Positions 33,136 to 45,700 of a stretch of DNA of 64,000 bases are shown here, piece after piece. The notes below the pieces were generated by a model. That model did no database searches and was not told the origin of the DNA. It worked only from the letters and a program-made list of their open reading frames with translations. The DNA lies in assembly GCA_001910725.1 (NCBI GenBank), contig MJGA01000006.1, positions 124,001-188,000 on the forward strand, given 5' to 3'. Position 1 is the stretch's first letter. Each line of letters starts with the position of its first letter. The position numbers and the translations under genes were made by a program. The DNA is from Phanerodontia chrysosporium (Eukaryota > Basidiomycota > Agaricomycetes > Polyporales > Phanerochaetaceae).

Positions 33136-36100
33136 CTACAGGAATCCGCTCTCCTGCAGGAGGCGAGCCATCTTCTCGTCCTCCCGTTCGCGCGGCTCGC
33201 GCTCGAGACTCAGGTTCCAGAACTGGTCGCCGTAGTCCTTCCCGTCTTGGTACTTCTCGAAGCTCTCCTCGAGCCATGTGCAGATGACCGCGACCGGGTT
33301 CAGGTTGTACGGCATAGCTTGCCAACGCTTGATGTCCAGGATCACTTCTGCCGCCTTCTGCCGCTTCCTGAAGTTCACCATGTGCCCGGAGATCTTGTCC
33401 TCGGCACCATCGTTAATGAAGGTCAAAGTGGTCAGGTATGTGCCTGCGCCGAACAACAATCAGGCTCACAGCCTACTGTATCAAAGCAGTACCACGTACC
33501 AATGAATGGGACACACGGCGGTGTGATCCTGGCCAGCGTGGACCGGTAATTGTTGAAGTTCTTGTTCGAGTCGATCGTCGCCTCGCACGTCGCCAACTGC
33601 GACATAAAGCGCTGGTTTACGAGCTCCCACGTCCGCTTCAACCTGCGGATAGGAGGCGTGTTCAGACCCGACGTAATCGCCACCATGGATGAGAAGTTCT
33701 GCAATGTGCGGCAGCGCTACACGGCAACCGTCAGTGTGTGTCATACAAACAAAAGAATGGATTTCACGTACGTCTGCGACAGCAATGAAGTGCTTCACCA
33801 CAGCGGCACGCTTGCGTGAGTCCTCCTTGTCGAGGATGGACTCTGCAACCCAGTTCGCAATCTACAACCATCGGTCTCAGCATCGAACAGGTCTGATCAC
33901 AAGCAGATAGATATACTCACCCTGTTGCTCAGACGAATGATGTTCGCGATGTTGTCGTTCGCCTTTCCGGAACGCGCCGACTCGCGCGAGCGCGTCAGGC
34001 ACTCGATAGGGCGAATTTTCTTGTACAAGTCCGCCTCCATGATCGTCAGCTGCCGCGCCATCTCGAGCGGGTCGATCTCGAGCAGCTTCAACTTTTTCAT
34101 GTTTTTCGGCATGATCGACGGTGGCGGCGACAACGGCATTGTGTTAACCGTCTTGATCGGACCCTCGCCTCCGCGCCGCTGCACGATACAAACGAGTCAG
34201 AATGGTCCATACGCGAGCGAAGGCTGACATACCACTCGGTCGATGAGCACAACGAGAGACTTGGCTGCCGCGACGCTCGTTGTCACTTCTGCCTTAACGC
34301 AAAAGTCACGGATCCGGTCGAGGATGTACATGTCTTCCTTCTCGAGCACGTCTTCGTCCGTGATCATAGTGCGGAAGGTGTTCAGCACCCGCAGACGAAT
34401 CATCACTTGCTTCTGCTTCGTCCAGTCCTCAAGTTCCTCAGGGGTCAGGTTGGCTGGTGGTTCGATCCAGAACCGCGCCACGAGCAGCTCGAACAGCTCG
34501 TCAAGATCCATGAAGGACTTGAATGTGATCATGAAATGCTTGCTGAACGTGTGGTCTGCGCAGCGACAACATGAGCCTGAATTCCCCCGCCAACTGTTCT
34601 CGAGCGAACTCACCGGCAGTCTCATGTGCAGTCAGACGCTCAATCAGAGCGGGCTTCGAGCCCGCACGCACTCCACCGTCAGGATCGATGAGAATCTCCG
34701 ACTGGTCGTAGTTCGGCCGCAAGTACCATGGCTGCTGGTCAGCGTTGATTTTGTTGATGTAGTGCTGCGGCGCCTCGCCAAGCAACTTCATCAGCTTCGT
34801 CGCCTTGGGCGCCGGTGACTTGCCTGTCGACGCTGAATCCACGACTGTCAGTATCGAGAGCTCCAAGAAAAGCGAAAGCTACGCACGTCCTGCGCCGTCG
34901 AGCACGGAACTCTCGTCGCCAAAGAGGTCGTCATCGTCGTCGGGCGCGACCATCGTGCCCATGTCCGAGCTGCTCTCATGCCACGTTGGCGTGAGCGGCT
35001 CGCTAAGATCTTCAGAACGCGTGTGTTCCGTCTCAAGCGACATCTCCGAATGCTGCTGCGACCCGTTATGGTACAGCGTGCCCGAGTCCAGCGACGGCAC
35101 CGTGCGCAGCGCAGGCCTTGAGAAGGCGAGCTCCATGTCGACTACATCCTCCTCCTCAGCTGGGATGCCTGCAACAGCCGCCGGGTCGTACAGCACGCTG
35201 CCCCTTGACCGCCGCCACTCGATCGAGGTGCTATACGCATTGCTGCCGATTTCCGCCTGGTCGCGTCCTACGAGATACAGACTCTCAAGGTGGGACGCCG
35301 CAAGGTTGAGGTTCGTCTTCAGCGCTAACACAAGGCCCTCGACAAACTCGTACTGGGAAACGCTGTCCGAGCCAGGGTGCTGCGTATGCTGGTCCCACTC
35401 GCGCGGTGCTTGGACCGCCTCGAGAAGAGAGGCGGCATCGTCGTACAACGCTTGCACCGCGACCTCGAGCGTTCGTAGGTGGAAGCGCGCTTTGTCAACA
35501 GTCTGTGCATACTGAGGGGGAAGGCCCTCAGCACGCACGGCATCGACGTCAACGTGCTGCGCGACGTCAATGTCCCCCATGTACGCGAGGATGGACGACA
35601 AGTGCCCGATGAGAATGCGGCCCTCTGATTGAATACGCTCTATCCGGACGTTTTAGCACGAACGGCCCCAGATATCGGCTAAACAGACGTACCGCTCTCC
35701 ATGCTGCGCCAAGTAGTAAGAAGTGCTGCGAGCAACCGGTCCATGGTACCCGCAACGGACTTGAGCTCGGAAACAACCTCACCGTCGACGACGCGCCTTG
35801 GCGACCGTCTGTCTTGGACAGACGTCACGTATCCGAAGCCCTTCCAGTCGCCAGCAGAGCCAGCCCCTGGGAGGCCAGGTCCGATGTGGTTCGGCGAGAA
35901 CACGCCAAGCAAGCGCTTCGGGTCTGAAGGTTTTGTGGGGTGTTCCCGCTGGTAACGATGCAGCTCTTCGACGAAGGCAACAACCGAACGCTCGAGCTCT
36001 GCAGCGTCCGACTCCATGCGGTTCGGTTTCTCGCCTACGGAAAGAGCGGGGTCGTACTGCATAGCCAGCGCGGAGAGCACCAACTTGGAAAGTGTCCCTG

Positions 36101-37598
36101 CGACTTTGCGATGCGCCGCCTTCAAATGCGTCTGTAGTGCTTGTGACGAAGATGCGGAGCGTGAGTCGTTTGAGGGACGAGGGTATAGGTGGCTGGGTAT
36201 ATGTCCTGTGGGCGTCGCGGTAACGTACAGCAGGTCCCTAACGGTGGTAACGACTTGCAGGACACGGCTGTTGACTTCTCTTGAGTGCTCCGGACGCCTA
36301 GCATGGCTAGTAGACTGCAGGAAGTCGACTACGGCAGCAATGGATTCCCGCACATGATCCTGCAGCTCGAGAGGCGATTCAGGTGGATTGGGTGCAAGCG
36401 AGCGTTGTAGTGTCTTCGCCAGCTGTTCTGCAGGGGTCAAGTCTATGGCAGTTGGCGCAGCATGCGGTGCGCTTCCGTTTTGCTGTGAGCCATTGGTGGG
36501 TCGCAAGATGCTTGCCGTAGACTGTGCACGGATACGGGCCAAAGGCTGAATGTCAGAGTCGTCGGAGTAAGTGCTGGCACGGTCCGTCGTGGTGTAGCTT
36601 CGCTCTCTCCGAGAGACGGAAGAATCCGACCGCATTCGAGTCGCGACGTGGTTGCCTGGGACTTGTGAGCTCGAGCTGCCGGCGTATGGGTCAAAGGCAG
36701 CTACAGCCCCACCGGCACTTGGTGCCTTCCACGAAACGGTTCCGTCTAGCTTGTTCACGTAATAGTAGGACAAGCCGTCATCCGCCAGGCGACGAACCCA
36801 GTGTTCAGGGGTGCGAGTGCGCTGAGGTATCCCAAAGCCGGCCTCATGAGACACACCGTTCGCTCCTGCTCGGGAGCCAGCTTGGCGCACCCCCACCGCG
36901 AGTTCGTTGTCAGTTTCGTCATCGCCTTCTGTGGGAAGATCTTGTGCATGCTCGCCGGTCTGAGTGTTGACGTAGTAGATCTATGCAAGTCCGCTGGATG
37001 AAGCCTCTGCAAAGGAAAGAGGAGGGCCTCGACTCACGCGTCCGTCCGCCGATACCTCTGGCACCCAGAAGTCTTGCGTTTGCGTTCCACTCCGACCGCG
37101 TCCGTTCACTACACCCGTGTCCCTGCTTGCGCTAGTATGTTCGGGCTCGGAATCGAGCCAGTCTCCATCGTAGCCTGGCTGTGTCAGGCTCTGACCCAGG
37201 CTGTGTGCCATGTCGACCATGCCGGAGTCGTCGCCGACGCTGGACTGGGTGACCTCGTAGTCCGAGGCGGACAACGCGGCTTCGGCCTCCTGATCGGAGA
37301 TGATTGTCACGTAGTTTGAGGGAAACCAGCCACGCTCGTCGCCGAGAAGGCCATCCCACCAGCCGGACTCGAGGCGGGTGAGAACCTCGATGATGTCGCC
37401 ACGACGGAAAGAGAGTGACGATGCGTCGTCTGTCTGATAGTCGTAAAGTGCGCGACAGAAGAACGTCTGGATATATTGCTCGTCGCCGCCTTGTTGCGGT
37501 TCGGTGCCGGAAGGCTGGCCTCCGTTAGTCCCTTGGCCTTTGCCCGATGCGGTCGTTGGCTGGAGGTGTCGTTGAGCAAGGTACACCGCGGCGTCCAT
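33136..37598 (-). CDS. Ras guanine-nucleotide exchange factor (Cdc25-like) with SH3 and WW domains
   Basis: Activates Ras by exchanging GDP for GTP, upstream of cAMP and MAPK signalling. Domain order: SH3 near the N-terminus ([40 protein letters not shown], about 37460-37310); two WW-type segments ([12 protein letters not shown] followed by [10 protein letters not shown], and [19 protein letters not shown] with VSWKAP, about 37070-36730); a long helical middle; RasGEF N domain (about 34790-34220, [20 protein letters not shown]); and the catalytic CDC25 domain (about 34110-33180) with [40 protein letters not shown], and [20 protein letters not shown]. The protein ends in a charged helix and LLQESGFL. 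The start at 37598 ([11 protein letters not shown]) is the first ATG of the SH3 exon. The SH3-WW-WW-RasGEF order is typical of basidiomycete Cdc25 proteins. Confidence 0.92.
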
Positions 37599-37929
37599 GT
37601 TGAGAGATGTCGTGAGGCAGCCTCTGGTACTGCTAGCAGGACCGATTGCCTTGCAGCCAACGAGGAGCGCAGAGAGGGATGAAGGTGAGAGTGAAGAGGG
37701 CGGCTTTGGCTTGCTCTGCCGTTGCTGTGCCACGTGAGTCGGGACCTGACTGATTCCATCTGCAGACTTTCCAAAGCGAAACGGCAACAACTCAGAAATA
37801 TCTTTCATCCTCTCCAGACCGCGTCCGACGCCGACGAGCTCGATGAACTCCTCGGACAGTCCGTCCTGCGACGCTGCCCGAACGCCGTCCCCACAGCGAC
37901 GCAAAATCACCGTCAGCCCTTTTGATCCC
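37599..37929. promoter_or_regulatory. Divergent promoter RasGEF / TMEM170
   Basis: 331 bp between opposed starts. A CACGTGAG site at 37731 is a 7-of-8 match to the element found at 7411, 13341, 28878 and 52827. Confidence 0.45.
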
Positions 37930-38685
37930 ATGTCCGCTCAGCGGCCGACACCGCCCTGGCCCTCGTTGTACAACTTCCTCATCGAAATCCAACCTATCCA
38001 ACATAGGGACCCTGTGCAGCCGAAGGGGCACTATCTTCACGACCCGACTGGTACGTAACTCTATCTCCGGTGATGCCTACCCGCTTCCTCATGCCCTCCT
38101 AGACATCTTCCGCTTCACCTTGTACTGGACCCTTGTGTTCTACACGCCGGCCTTCTTCCTGTGCGGCACCTATGCGTTCTTGAACCTCCTCTTCACCCCG
38201 CAGTCGCGCGTACGTCGGTATCTGCGCCTAGCCCCGTCGGAGCGCAACACTTCGCCGGAGTTGCCTCTGCAGACCCTCAAGCCCGTCCCGCGTAGTCCTG
38301 TGGACAGTGCAGATACGGCAAATCCCTACAAGACGAATTCGAAGCGCAGGCCCAACGAGCGGCGCTCTCGGCTCACTTTCGCGCTTCTCGTTGCTCTGAC
38401 TTTTGCAGGCACCGCCGTCGGAGGTGCTGTTGTCGGCTCCGCTGTGCTCGGCTATGTCATGGCCGGGCTGTTCAAAGTTGCGAGATTTAACATGTCCACG
38501 TAAGCCTCGTTTACATTCTCGTTATACCTACTGCGAGAGCTGAGTCCAAGACCAGGTGGATTCCCTTCCTCATGGCGCTCATGCAGACTCTGGTCGGCTA
38601 CCTTAGGTATGATGTCTGTATATCTTCTAGACGTACATCGCTCATATATCACAGTCTATGGTCGACTGTAGTGGATATTATTTGA
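37930..38685 (+). CDS. TMEM170-family integral membrane protein
   Basis: Short membrane protein of the TMEM170 family, linked in animals to ER sheet shape and nuclear pore formation. After a soluble N-terminus ([18 protein letters not shown]) come helix 1 ([20 protein letters not shown]), a charged loop of about 60 residues, helix 2 ([20 protein letters not shown]) running into [20 protein letters not shown], and helix 3 ([16 protein letters not shown]). Four exons; the last intron (about 38604-38653) puts the stop at 38685, while reading through would give a similar short end. The glycine-rich second helix and the spacing match TMEM170. Function in fungi is not established. Confidence 0.78.
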
Positions 38686-39548
38686 GCAAGCTCCAGCGTC
38701 ACTATTTATCACTCAATTATTCTCGGTATTTATCAGGTTAATCAAGGCGTTTGCTTTATCTACCTTTCAAGGAACGCCATCTGAGTCGCGACAAGATGCG
38801 ATAATCATGTACATACATGATGGTAATACAGAGAGCTGGTTCCTGGTCCTCTGGAAAAACGTCCGACACATTGACAAGGGTTCTCAACTACGGTCTGTGG
38901 CTACATCGTTCACCGCTGCCGAAAGCGTAGGACTGAATACTATAACGATGGGCCGGTGCTTCTAGATACACGAAAATATTTCTTCCATTCGCTTGCCTGT
39001 TTGGCAGTTGGAGAGGCCGTCGATATCTCAATGTGTCCGGCTCAGTCGCAAGCGCCGCCTTGAATGCAGTACCTTGCATGTCAACAGTAACTAAAGTTAT
39101 CTCTCGAAAGGAATGTTCTACGATCAACATTTTGAAGCCTCATACTGCTACCAGCTATCCGTCAGTCTCGTAGTGAGGCTGCAGGAAAACTCCGACCATG
39201 AAAGCGCAGTTCCGAAAGTTGGCCGCGGCCCCATTTATCAGGGCTCCATGCAACACTGTTGCGACGTCGCTGTGTTGATTTATGCTCAGTACCGCCGCAG
39301 TACGATACGAGGTGTGACTATTTCCTTCGACCACGCATCAGCATCCCCTGACGCCTCCTACCACAAGTGCTTGCAGGGTCACACAAGAGTGCGAGAATCA
39401 CCACGTTCTCGGTAAGGAACAGAAGTTTGGAGCGGGAAGGTCACGGGCAACAAGCGCACTAAGTGCATTTAAATAGGCCGGCCTTTGCCTTGATAGATGG
39501 GACGGTTCATTGCATGCGCGACACGCCGTCTGAACAACCTTCACGACG
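38686..39548. other. Intergenic, upstream of P450 copy 2
   Basis: 863 bp. No gene motif. A T/A-rich stretch at 39468-39476 (TTTAAATAG) about 75 bases before the ATG could serve as a TATA element. Confidence 0.45.
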
Positions 39549-41710
39549 ATGCAAGTCGGGGACGTGTCAGACTGCGTAAACGGTCTTGTGGCTAAGCTCC
39601 GCCTTCCCGTCCTCGATGTCGTAGTCATACTCATCGTGTCGGCCGTGGTGGGTCCCCCTGATGCTCACTGTATGGCACTCGGACTGACATCTGGCTAAGA
39701 GCGTGCACCTCATCTTCAAGCGATATGAACCAATGCACATTCTAGTCGTCTCAACGCTGCTTCTTCTACTTCCGGCGATACTGTCGGTGCCCCTCATGGA
39801 CCAATTGGGCATAGCAAATGGGTTCCTCGTTGCATTCGCGACATACTTCGCAACTTTGCTATCTTCCATCACTCTCTACCGCATCTCCCCCTTTCACCCA
39901 CTTGCGCGGTACCCAGGCCCGATTATTGCCAAAGTCTCCAAAATCTATCACGTCGCGCAAGTATGGTCTGGAAAACAGCATCTGTACTTGCAGCGGCTGC
40001 ACGACCGCTATGGTGATATTGTACGATTCGGTGGGTTCTCTACTTGTTCTCGCAGAGCCTATACACTGAGACTGCGCTAGGGCCAAACGAGGTGTCCATT
40101 CGCGACGTATCATGCATTGCGCCCATGCTTGGGACACAGGGGATGCCTAAAGGCCCCAGTAAGCTGCAGTCTTGGCACGATATGAAATGGTGCTGAGTGA
40201 CTCCTCACTTCGCAGTGTGGGAGGGAAAGCACTGCTGGCCGGAAATTCATACTCTGATCGGCTGCTCGGACATAAAGGAGCATCAACGGCGGCGTCGCCC
40301 CTGGAACCGTGCCTTCAGCACTGCTGCAATGAAGGAATACAATCCAATCATCCAGAAACGCCTACAGGAGCTCGGCGATGCTCTGGCAGCTAGGCAGGGG
40401 GAAATGGTCAATCTCGCAGAATGGATCAGTTTCTTCACGTGCGTGCCGCATCATACTCACAATATCGACGCAGAATATTGAAGCAAACTTATAGATACGA
40501 CTTTATGGGAGATATGGCGTACGTGATCTTGCCCATCTTCCGCTTTCGTTCGCTGGACCTCGATTAACCAGGTTCGGAGGATGGACAAATATGGTTCGCG
40601 AGGGCGGGGACCACGCCGGTTTGTGGAGAATCGTGAAGTCAGGCTTGAAGTACGTTCCAATATATTTGTCGAGGCTCCTATCAACGTAATCTCAGGGTCG
40701 AATTTGCTTATGAGCACGTCCCTTGGCTCTCTTACTACACCAGGAATATTCCTGGAGCTACCAACGATGAATTCCGCGGGATGGTATTCGGGCAAACAGT
40801 GAAACGGTATGCATGTACTGGCACTACTAAAGACCTGTTCTATTATTTGGTGAGCCAATTAAGCTGTTGCGTCGTCGCGACTGATCTGTTGAACCGCGCG
40901 ATGACAGTGCAATGAGGACGGTGCGGAGAAGGAGGACCCTCCTAAGCCTATCGTCGTCGTCGACGGCGCAGTCGCCTTGATTGCGGGGTCGGACACCACG
41001 AGCACGGTTCTTGCCAGCACATTCTACTGCCTTCTCCGCAACCCAGACACATATAAGCGACTGCAAGCTGAGGTTGACCGGTTCTATCCGCCAGGTGCAG
41101 ACTCCCTCGCTCCGGACCACTTGCCGGAGATGCACTACCTAGAAGCCGTAATGTAAGCATGTCGCAATACGCTATGCATTAGGTTTGCTTACTCGCGAAT
41201 CAAGCATGGAGGCTCTGCGACTGTTCCCTGCAGTGCCGAGCGGCAGTCAGCGTACGCCGGAAAGGGGCAGTGGTGGCAAGACTCTTGGACCATAGTATGT
41301 CTTTCGACTGTCAAGCCTATAACAATTCCTGACCCGCGGACAGCTATATCCCCGAAGGGACACAGACGCGCATACACTTCTGGTCTGTCCAGCGCGACCC
41401 GCGCAACTTCTCGCGCCCGGAGACATTCTGGCCAGACCGCTGGCTCATCGCGGACGGCCTACAGAAGGACGAAGGCGTAGAGTTTGTGCACAACCCAAAC
41501 GCCTGGATAACATTTTCCTTAGGCCCGGCAAACTGTGTCGGCAAGAACCTTGCGCTGCAGGAGATGCGCATGGTCTTGGTCCACCTCCTACACCGCTTCA
41601 GCTTCCGCTTCGCCGAGAATTACAATCCAGAGCAGTACGAGCGGGATATAGAGGATCGATTCGTTGTTGCTGTCGGGCGGCTGCCTGTAATCGTGGAGAG
41701 AAGAGACTGA
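39549..41710 (+). CDS. Cytochrome P450 monooxygenase, copy 2 (intact)
   Basis: Paralogue of the P450 at 1235-3369, same strand, about 38 kb away, with the same intron positions and complete reading frame. Two hydrophobic N-terminal stretches anchor it in the ER, with the proline hinge at RYPGPIIAKVSK. I-helix AGSDTTST (about 40988), ExxR in EALRLFP (about 41209), PERF-like region FSRPETFWPDRW, and haem loop FSLGPANCVGKNLA (Cys at about 41534). The start at 39549 gives a longer first exon than in copy 1. One acceptor near 41213 ends in AAG rather than the usual CAG/TAG. This copy is the better template for judging copy 1. Substrate unknown. Confidence 0.95.
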
Positions 41711-42108
41711 GATTGGGCGTCGCGTCGTTTCTGATTCGTTTGTGAAGTCGAATTTACCTTTGCTGCTCAGCGTAGATTGGAGATGAACTCGGGCTCCAAA
41801 AACAAGGGAAATAGGAGAGAAAAGAACGGAAGCAAAGAATACACGTCCAGTCTTGTAGTCGGGCAATTTCAGGCCATAACCTCTGGTCTCAGCGGGACCA
41901 GGTTTCGCTGTCTTGCGTGGGAAATTGAAGGAGACGCCTGCAAACGCGCGCTCACACGCCACGAAGGGACAGGCTGCAGGCTCTTTCGCTTTGAACTTCC
42001 ACGGTCACAAACGCCACCCTACGTCGCGCGATCTGGTTTGTGCTCATCACATGTGTGCATAATCTCTAACGACTATACACGGTATCTAGACTGCGAAGCG
42101 CTGCGAGG
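41711..42108. other. Intergenic
   Basis: 398 bp between P450 copy 2 and DAD1; nothing recognised. Confidence 0.45.
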
Positions 42109-42469
42109 ATGGCGCACACCGACGAAGAAAGCTCGTTCTTCGAGCGCGAGCGCGACCGCCTCACTGCCGAGATCACCGCAGTAAGTAGTTCAATCGCGCC
42201 CGAGATGCCCTACCTCAAACTCAGCCGCTGTACAGGGTTTTGAAGAGCTCCTTCCTCTCAGCAACCAACTCAACCGACGGCTCGAGGAGGTGCTCGGAAT
42301 GACCCGCGAGTACGCGACGATCGCGGAGCTGTGGCACAGTTTCCACGTCCTCATGCGCAACCAGCGCGACGACGAGTCTGTTGCCGAGGACCAGGGCGCG
42401 CCGCAGGGTCTTCCCGGCACCGGCGGGCACGTTCTGCGCCAGTCGAACCAGGAGGGCACCAAGCAGTGA
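42109..42469 (+). CDS. DAD1: DASH/Dam1 complex subunit Dad1
   Basis: Small subunit of the DASH ring that couples kinetochores to microtubule plus ends. Two exons split by a 56-nt intron (about 42181-42236). The conserved core reads FFERERDRLTAEITAGFEEL, then NQLNRRLEEVLGM and ATIAELWHSFHVLMR, the Dad1 signature. The protein is about 100 residues with a disordered Gly/Gln-rich tail, as in other basidiomycetes. Start at 42109 is the only ATG that leaves the conserved EESSFFERERD complete. Confidence 0.93.
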
Positions 42470-42724
42470 CACTGACAGCATGACTTTGATGGAGGGAACG
42501 AATGCATTATATTGAAACATTAGCCTTCTACTTGGAGTCCTACGCAGCATGCAAAGAGGATCCACCCGGGAGTCCCGCCCTGTGCTCGAGGATAGGTACA
42601 TTTGGCATTTACGAAGATAATAGGTATCCAGGATACACGACCGACCGCTACAGAGTGAAGACATGACAAACGTGGTAATACGTCACAATTATCCGTGCAT
42701 GATAGCAAAAGCGGATGCGCGTGC

Positions 42725-45700
42725 TCAGACATCGGCCCATGATGCAACCTGCGCTTTGTGTCAGCACTAGCACCGCGTTCCTCAAACGAGACACGCACCC
42801 AGGAGAAGCCGTTGAATTCGGCCTGGTCGCGGCTCGATAGCTGACCGTGCACCGGCGTGAGCGTGGGTTGCTCTCGTGTGAATTCCTCGTCGAAGTTACT
42901 CGTGTCTGCGCTTCCGTTCTATTCATAGCACCGTGTCAGCGGGGCAATGGGCACCGATTGCGCAGGAAACGTACGATAGTGGGGAAGTATGGCGGAGGAA
43001 TGCGCTTGTTTAGGACATCGTCAAAGTTGACGTCCTTGAAGAAGGGGTGACGCTTGATCTCCTCAGCATCGCCCTTGCCGGAGCCAAGACGTCTCGCCGG
43101 GTCACGTGTCAGCAACTGAGAAAGTATCAGTCTCCGAAGACAAAACAGGCTGACAGTAACACGAACCTTCTGCAGAATTGAGACAGCATCGCGGGGCATG
43201 GTGATCGGGTAGAGCGGCTCGTCTTCCAGGATGGCGTCGAAGATCTCATCCTCATCATCACCACGGAATGGCGACTGGCCGAGCAGCATCTCGTACATAA
43301 GCACGCCGAACGCCCACCAGTCGACCGCGCGGCCGTAGCGCTGCTCGAGCAGAATCTCGGGCGCCATGAATTCGGGGGTACCACAGAACGTGCTTGTCGT
43401 CGAGCCGTACCACATATCCTCCTTGCACAGACCGTAGTCCGCGACCTTGACGTGGCCGTCGAGAGTTAGCAGAATGTTGTCGAGCTTGAGATCACTACGG
43501 AGAATGAGCATGGAGAGAGCGAGGCAATTCGCGACCACATACCGGTAGATAATGCCGTTCGCATGGAAGTACTCAAGAGCCAGGAGCACCTCGGACGCGT
43601 AGAACTTCGCCTGCCTGAGGGAGAATTGCTTTCGCTGGATGTGCAACATCAGGTCACCACCGCTGACGTATTCCATGACAAAGTACACGCGTGTCTCCGT
43701 CTGGAAACATGAGTGCAGGCCAAGCAGGAAGGGGTGTCTTTCGCGCGCCGCGGCGAGGAAGACACGCTTCTCAGAGCGTGTGCTAGACAACCTGTTAGCT
43801 CGGAAGCTCAACTGACAGCTACGGCTACTCACCTCTCGACTTCATCGTTGTCGATAATGAACTCCTTCTTCAGGACCTTGATCGCGTACAGGTTGTTCGT
43901 CTTCTTCTCCTCCGCGAGCATGACTTTACCGAAGTTACCCTTGCCGAGCACCGCCAGGAAGTTGAAGTCGTCGAGGCCGACCTTGCGCTTCGGCTGTCGC
44001 TGTTGCTGCTGCGGTTGCTGCTGCTGCACCTGCATCTGCTGCTGGGGCACAGATGGCAGCGACATCTGACGGTCTGGGGGCGACACCGCCTGCGGGGGTA
44101 TGGCACTGGGTGGGTATCCCTTGGCAGGCGCAGCCGGAGGCTGCTGGGGTTGGCGCTGGATGTCAGCATATGAGCATGACCGAAGAACGAGGTCCCCCTC
44201 TCGCGTACCTGGTACACATATGGATCTTGGTCGTAGGGTCCGGGAGCGCGACCACCATGCATCGGTGGCTGTACAGGCTCCGTCGGGAACGCAGGCCTGC
44301 CACCTGGTCCTGACGGAAGCGGTCGAGATGCCGACTGAGGAGTACCCGGCGGATACGGACTCGGGGCTTGTTGCATCATTCTAGGGTCGGTTGGCGGTTG
44401 ACGGTAGCCATAGTCGGGCGTCTTGGGAGGCGGTGGTGGCTCTTGGCCCATAAGCTGTAGACGACCCATGTCGCCAGCGAGGTGGTCCATCGGCGGTTCA
44501 GCGGCGGTCGGAGATCCCATGTACTGCGAGGGTGCATGGTAGTTTTGCGACGTTGTCCTTTGCTGCTGTTGCTGCTGTAGGCGGCCCTTCTCTCGGTTGA
44601 TGTTCTTCCAGTCGCGCAGAAGGATGTTCGCTGTTTCCATAGACATACCGCAGAAGTCGGGAACAAGGTGCGCACAGTTCGCGTGACAGGTGATGTCGCA
44701 CTCAGTACAGCGACGAGCGTTCTTACGGCCCAGGGGGAGCATGTAACCACAGTGGCAACACCAGTTGGCACCAATGTTGGTAATGGGTTCGAAGCGATGG
44801 GGAATACGGTGATTGATCTTCTCCGCGTCATCGTCCTAAACAACAACCTAGTGAGCCCAGAGCAAGATCTGAATCGTTCAGACTTACGCCAGTGTTCGAC
44901 TTGGATATACATTTCGTGACGACCTTCTCGTAGCACTTCTTGTGGCAAGTGTACCTACAATCCTCGCATTGATAGCCGACAGCGTTGAGCAAGAACTCGT
45001 TGCAGAAGGCACAGAGGATGATCTGGTAGAACTGGCGCTGAACGAATTTGTGTCCATTCATCTCGTGAACTTCGTCCTTGCGTTTGCGAACGGCACCTTG
45101 ACGGCCAAGACCGCCAGGAGCGTCGACGGGCCGCTTGCGCACATTCTCCTTGACTATATGCGCGATGAGCGAAGGAAAGGAAGGAAGGATAGCATGGTAT
45201 AGGGTAGCGATACTTACTGAAGTTAAGTCGCAGAGCGATAGCACCGGCGGGCTCAACGGCGAACCAGGCATCGACGCCCTCCGTCGCCCCCGGTGCTCCG
45301 GCACCGTGGGGCATCACGCGGTCATCTCCATACCCTATTGGGGCGTCCATACCCCCGGCATGCCCGCCCATACCTCCACCCGGAGCGTTCATGCCACCGT
45401 CCCCGTCCATAGCACCCGCGGTGACCCAGCCGCCGGCACCGCTCTCAGCCATGACCTTCTGTCTTCGCTGGGCTTCAACGAGGTCGTTGATCTTGATCCA
45501 AAGGAGACCAATGGGAACGGGATGGACCTCACTGGGCTGCTTGTCGAAGATCGCCACCTCGACCTCATTGGCCTTGTCCACAGTGATTTCAAAGTCTTCC
45601 ATCCAACGATCCGTCCGCGTTGGGTGCGACCGTGCTCGCTGTGTACCCTCGACCTTGAAAGACACATAAGTTTCGACGGCCTTGGAGGACGAGCGTGAAC

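Noticed and set aside
43425..43445. DYG instead of DFG in PKC1 as degeneration
   Set aside because: DYGLCKE is the usual form in fungal Pkc1; other catalytic residues are intact.
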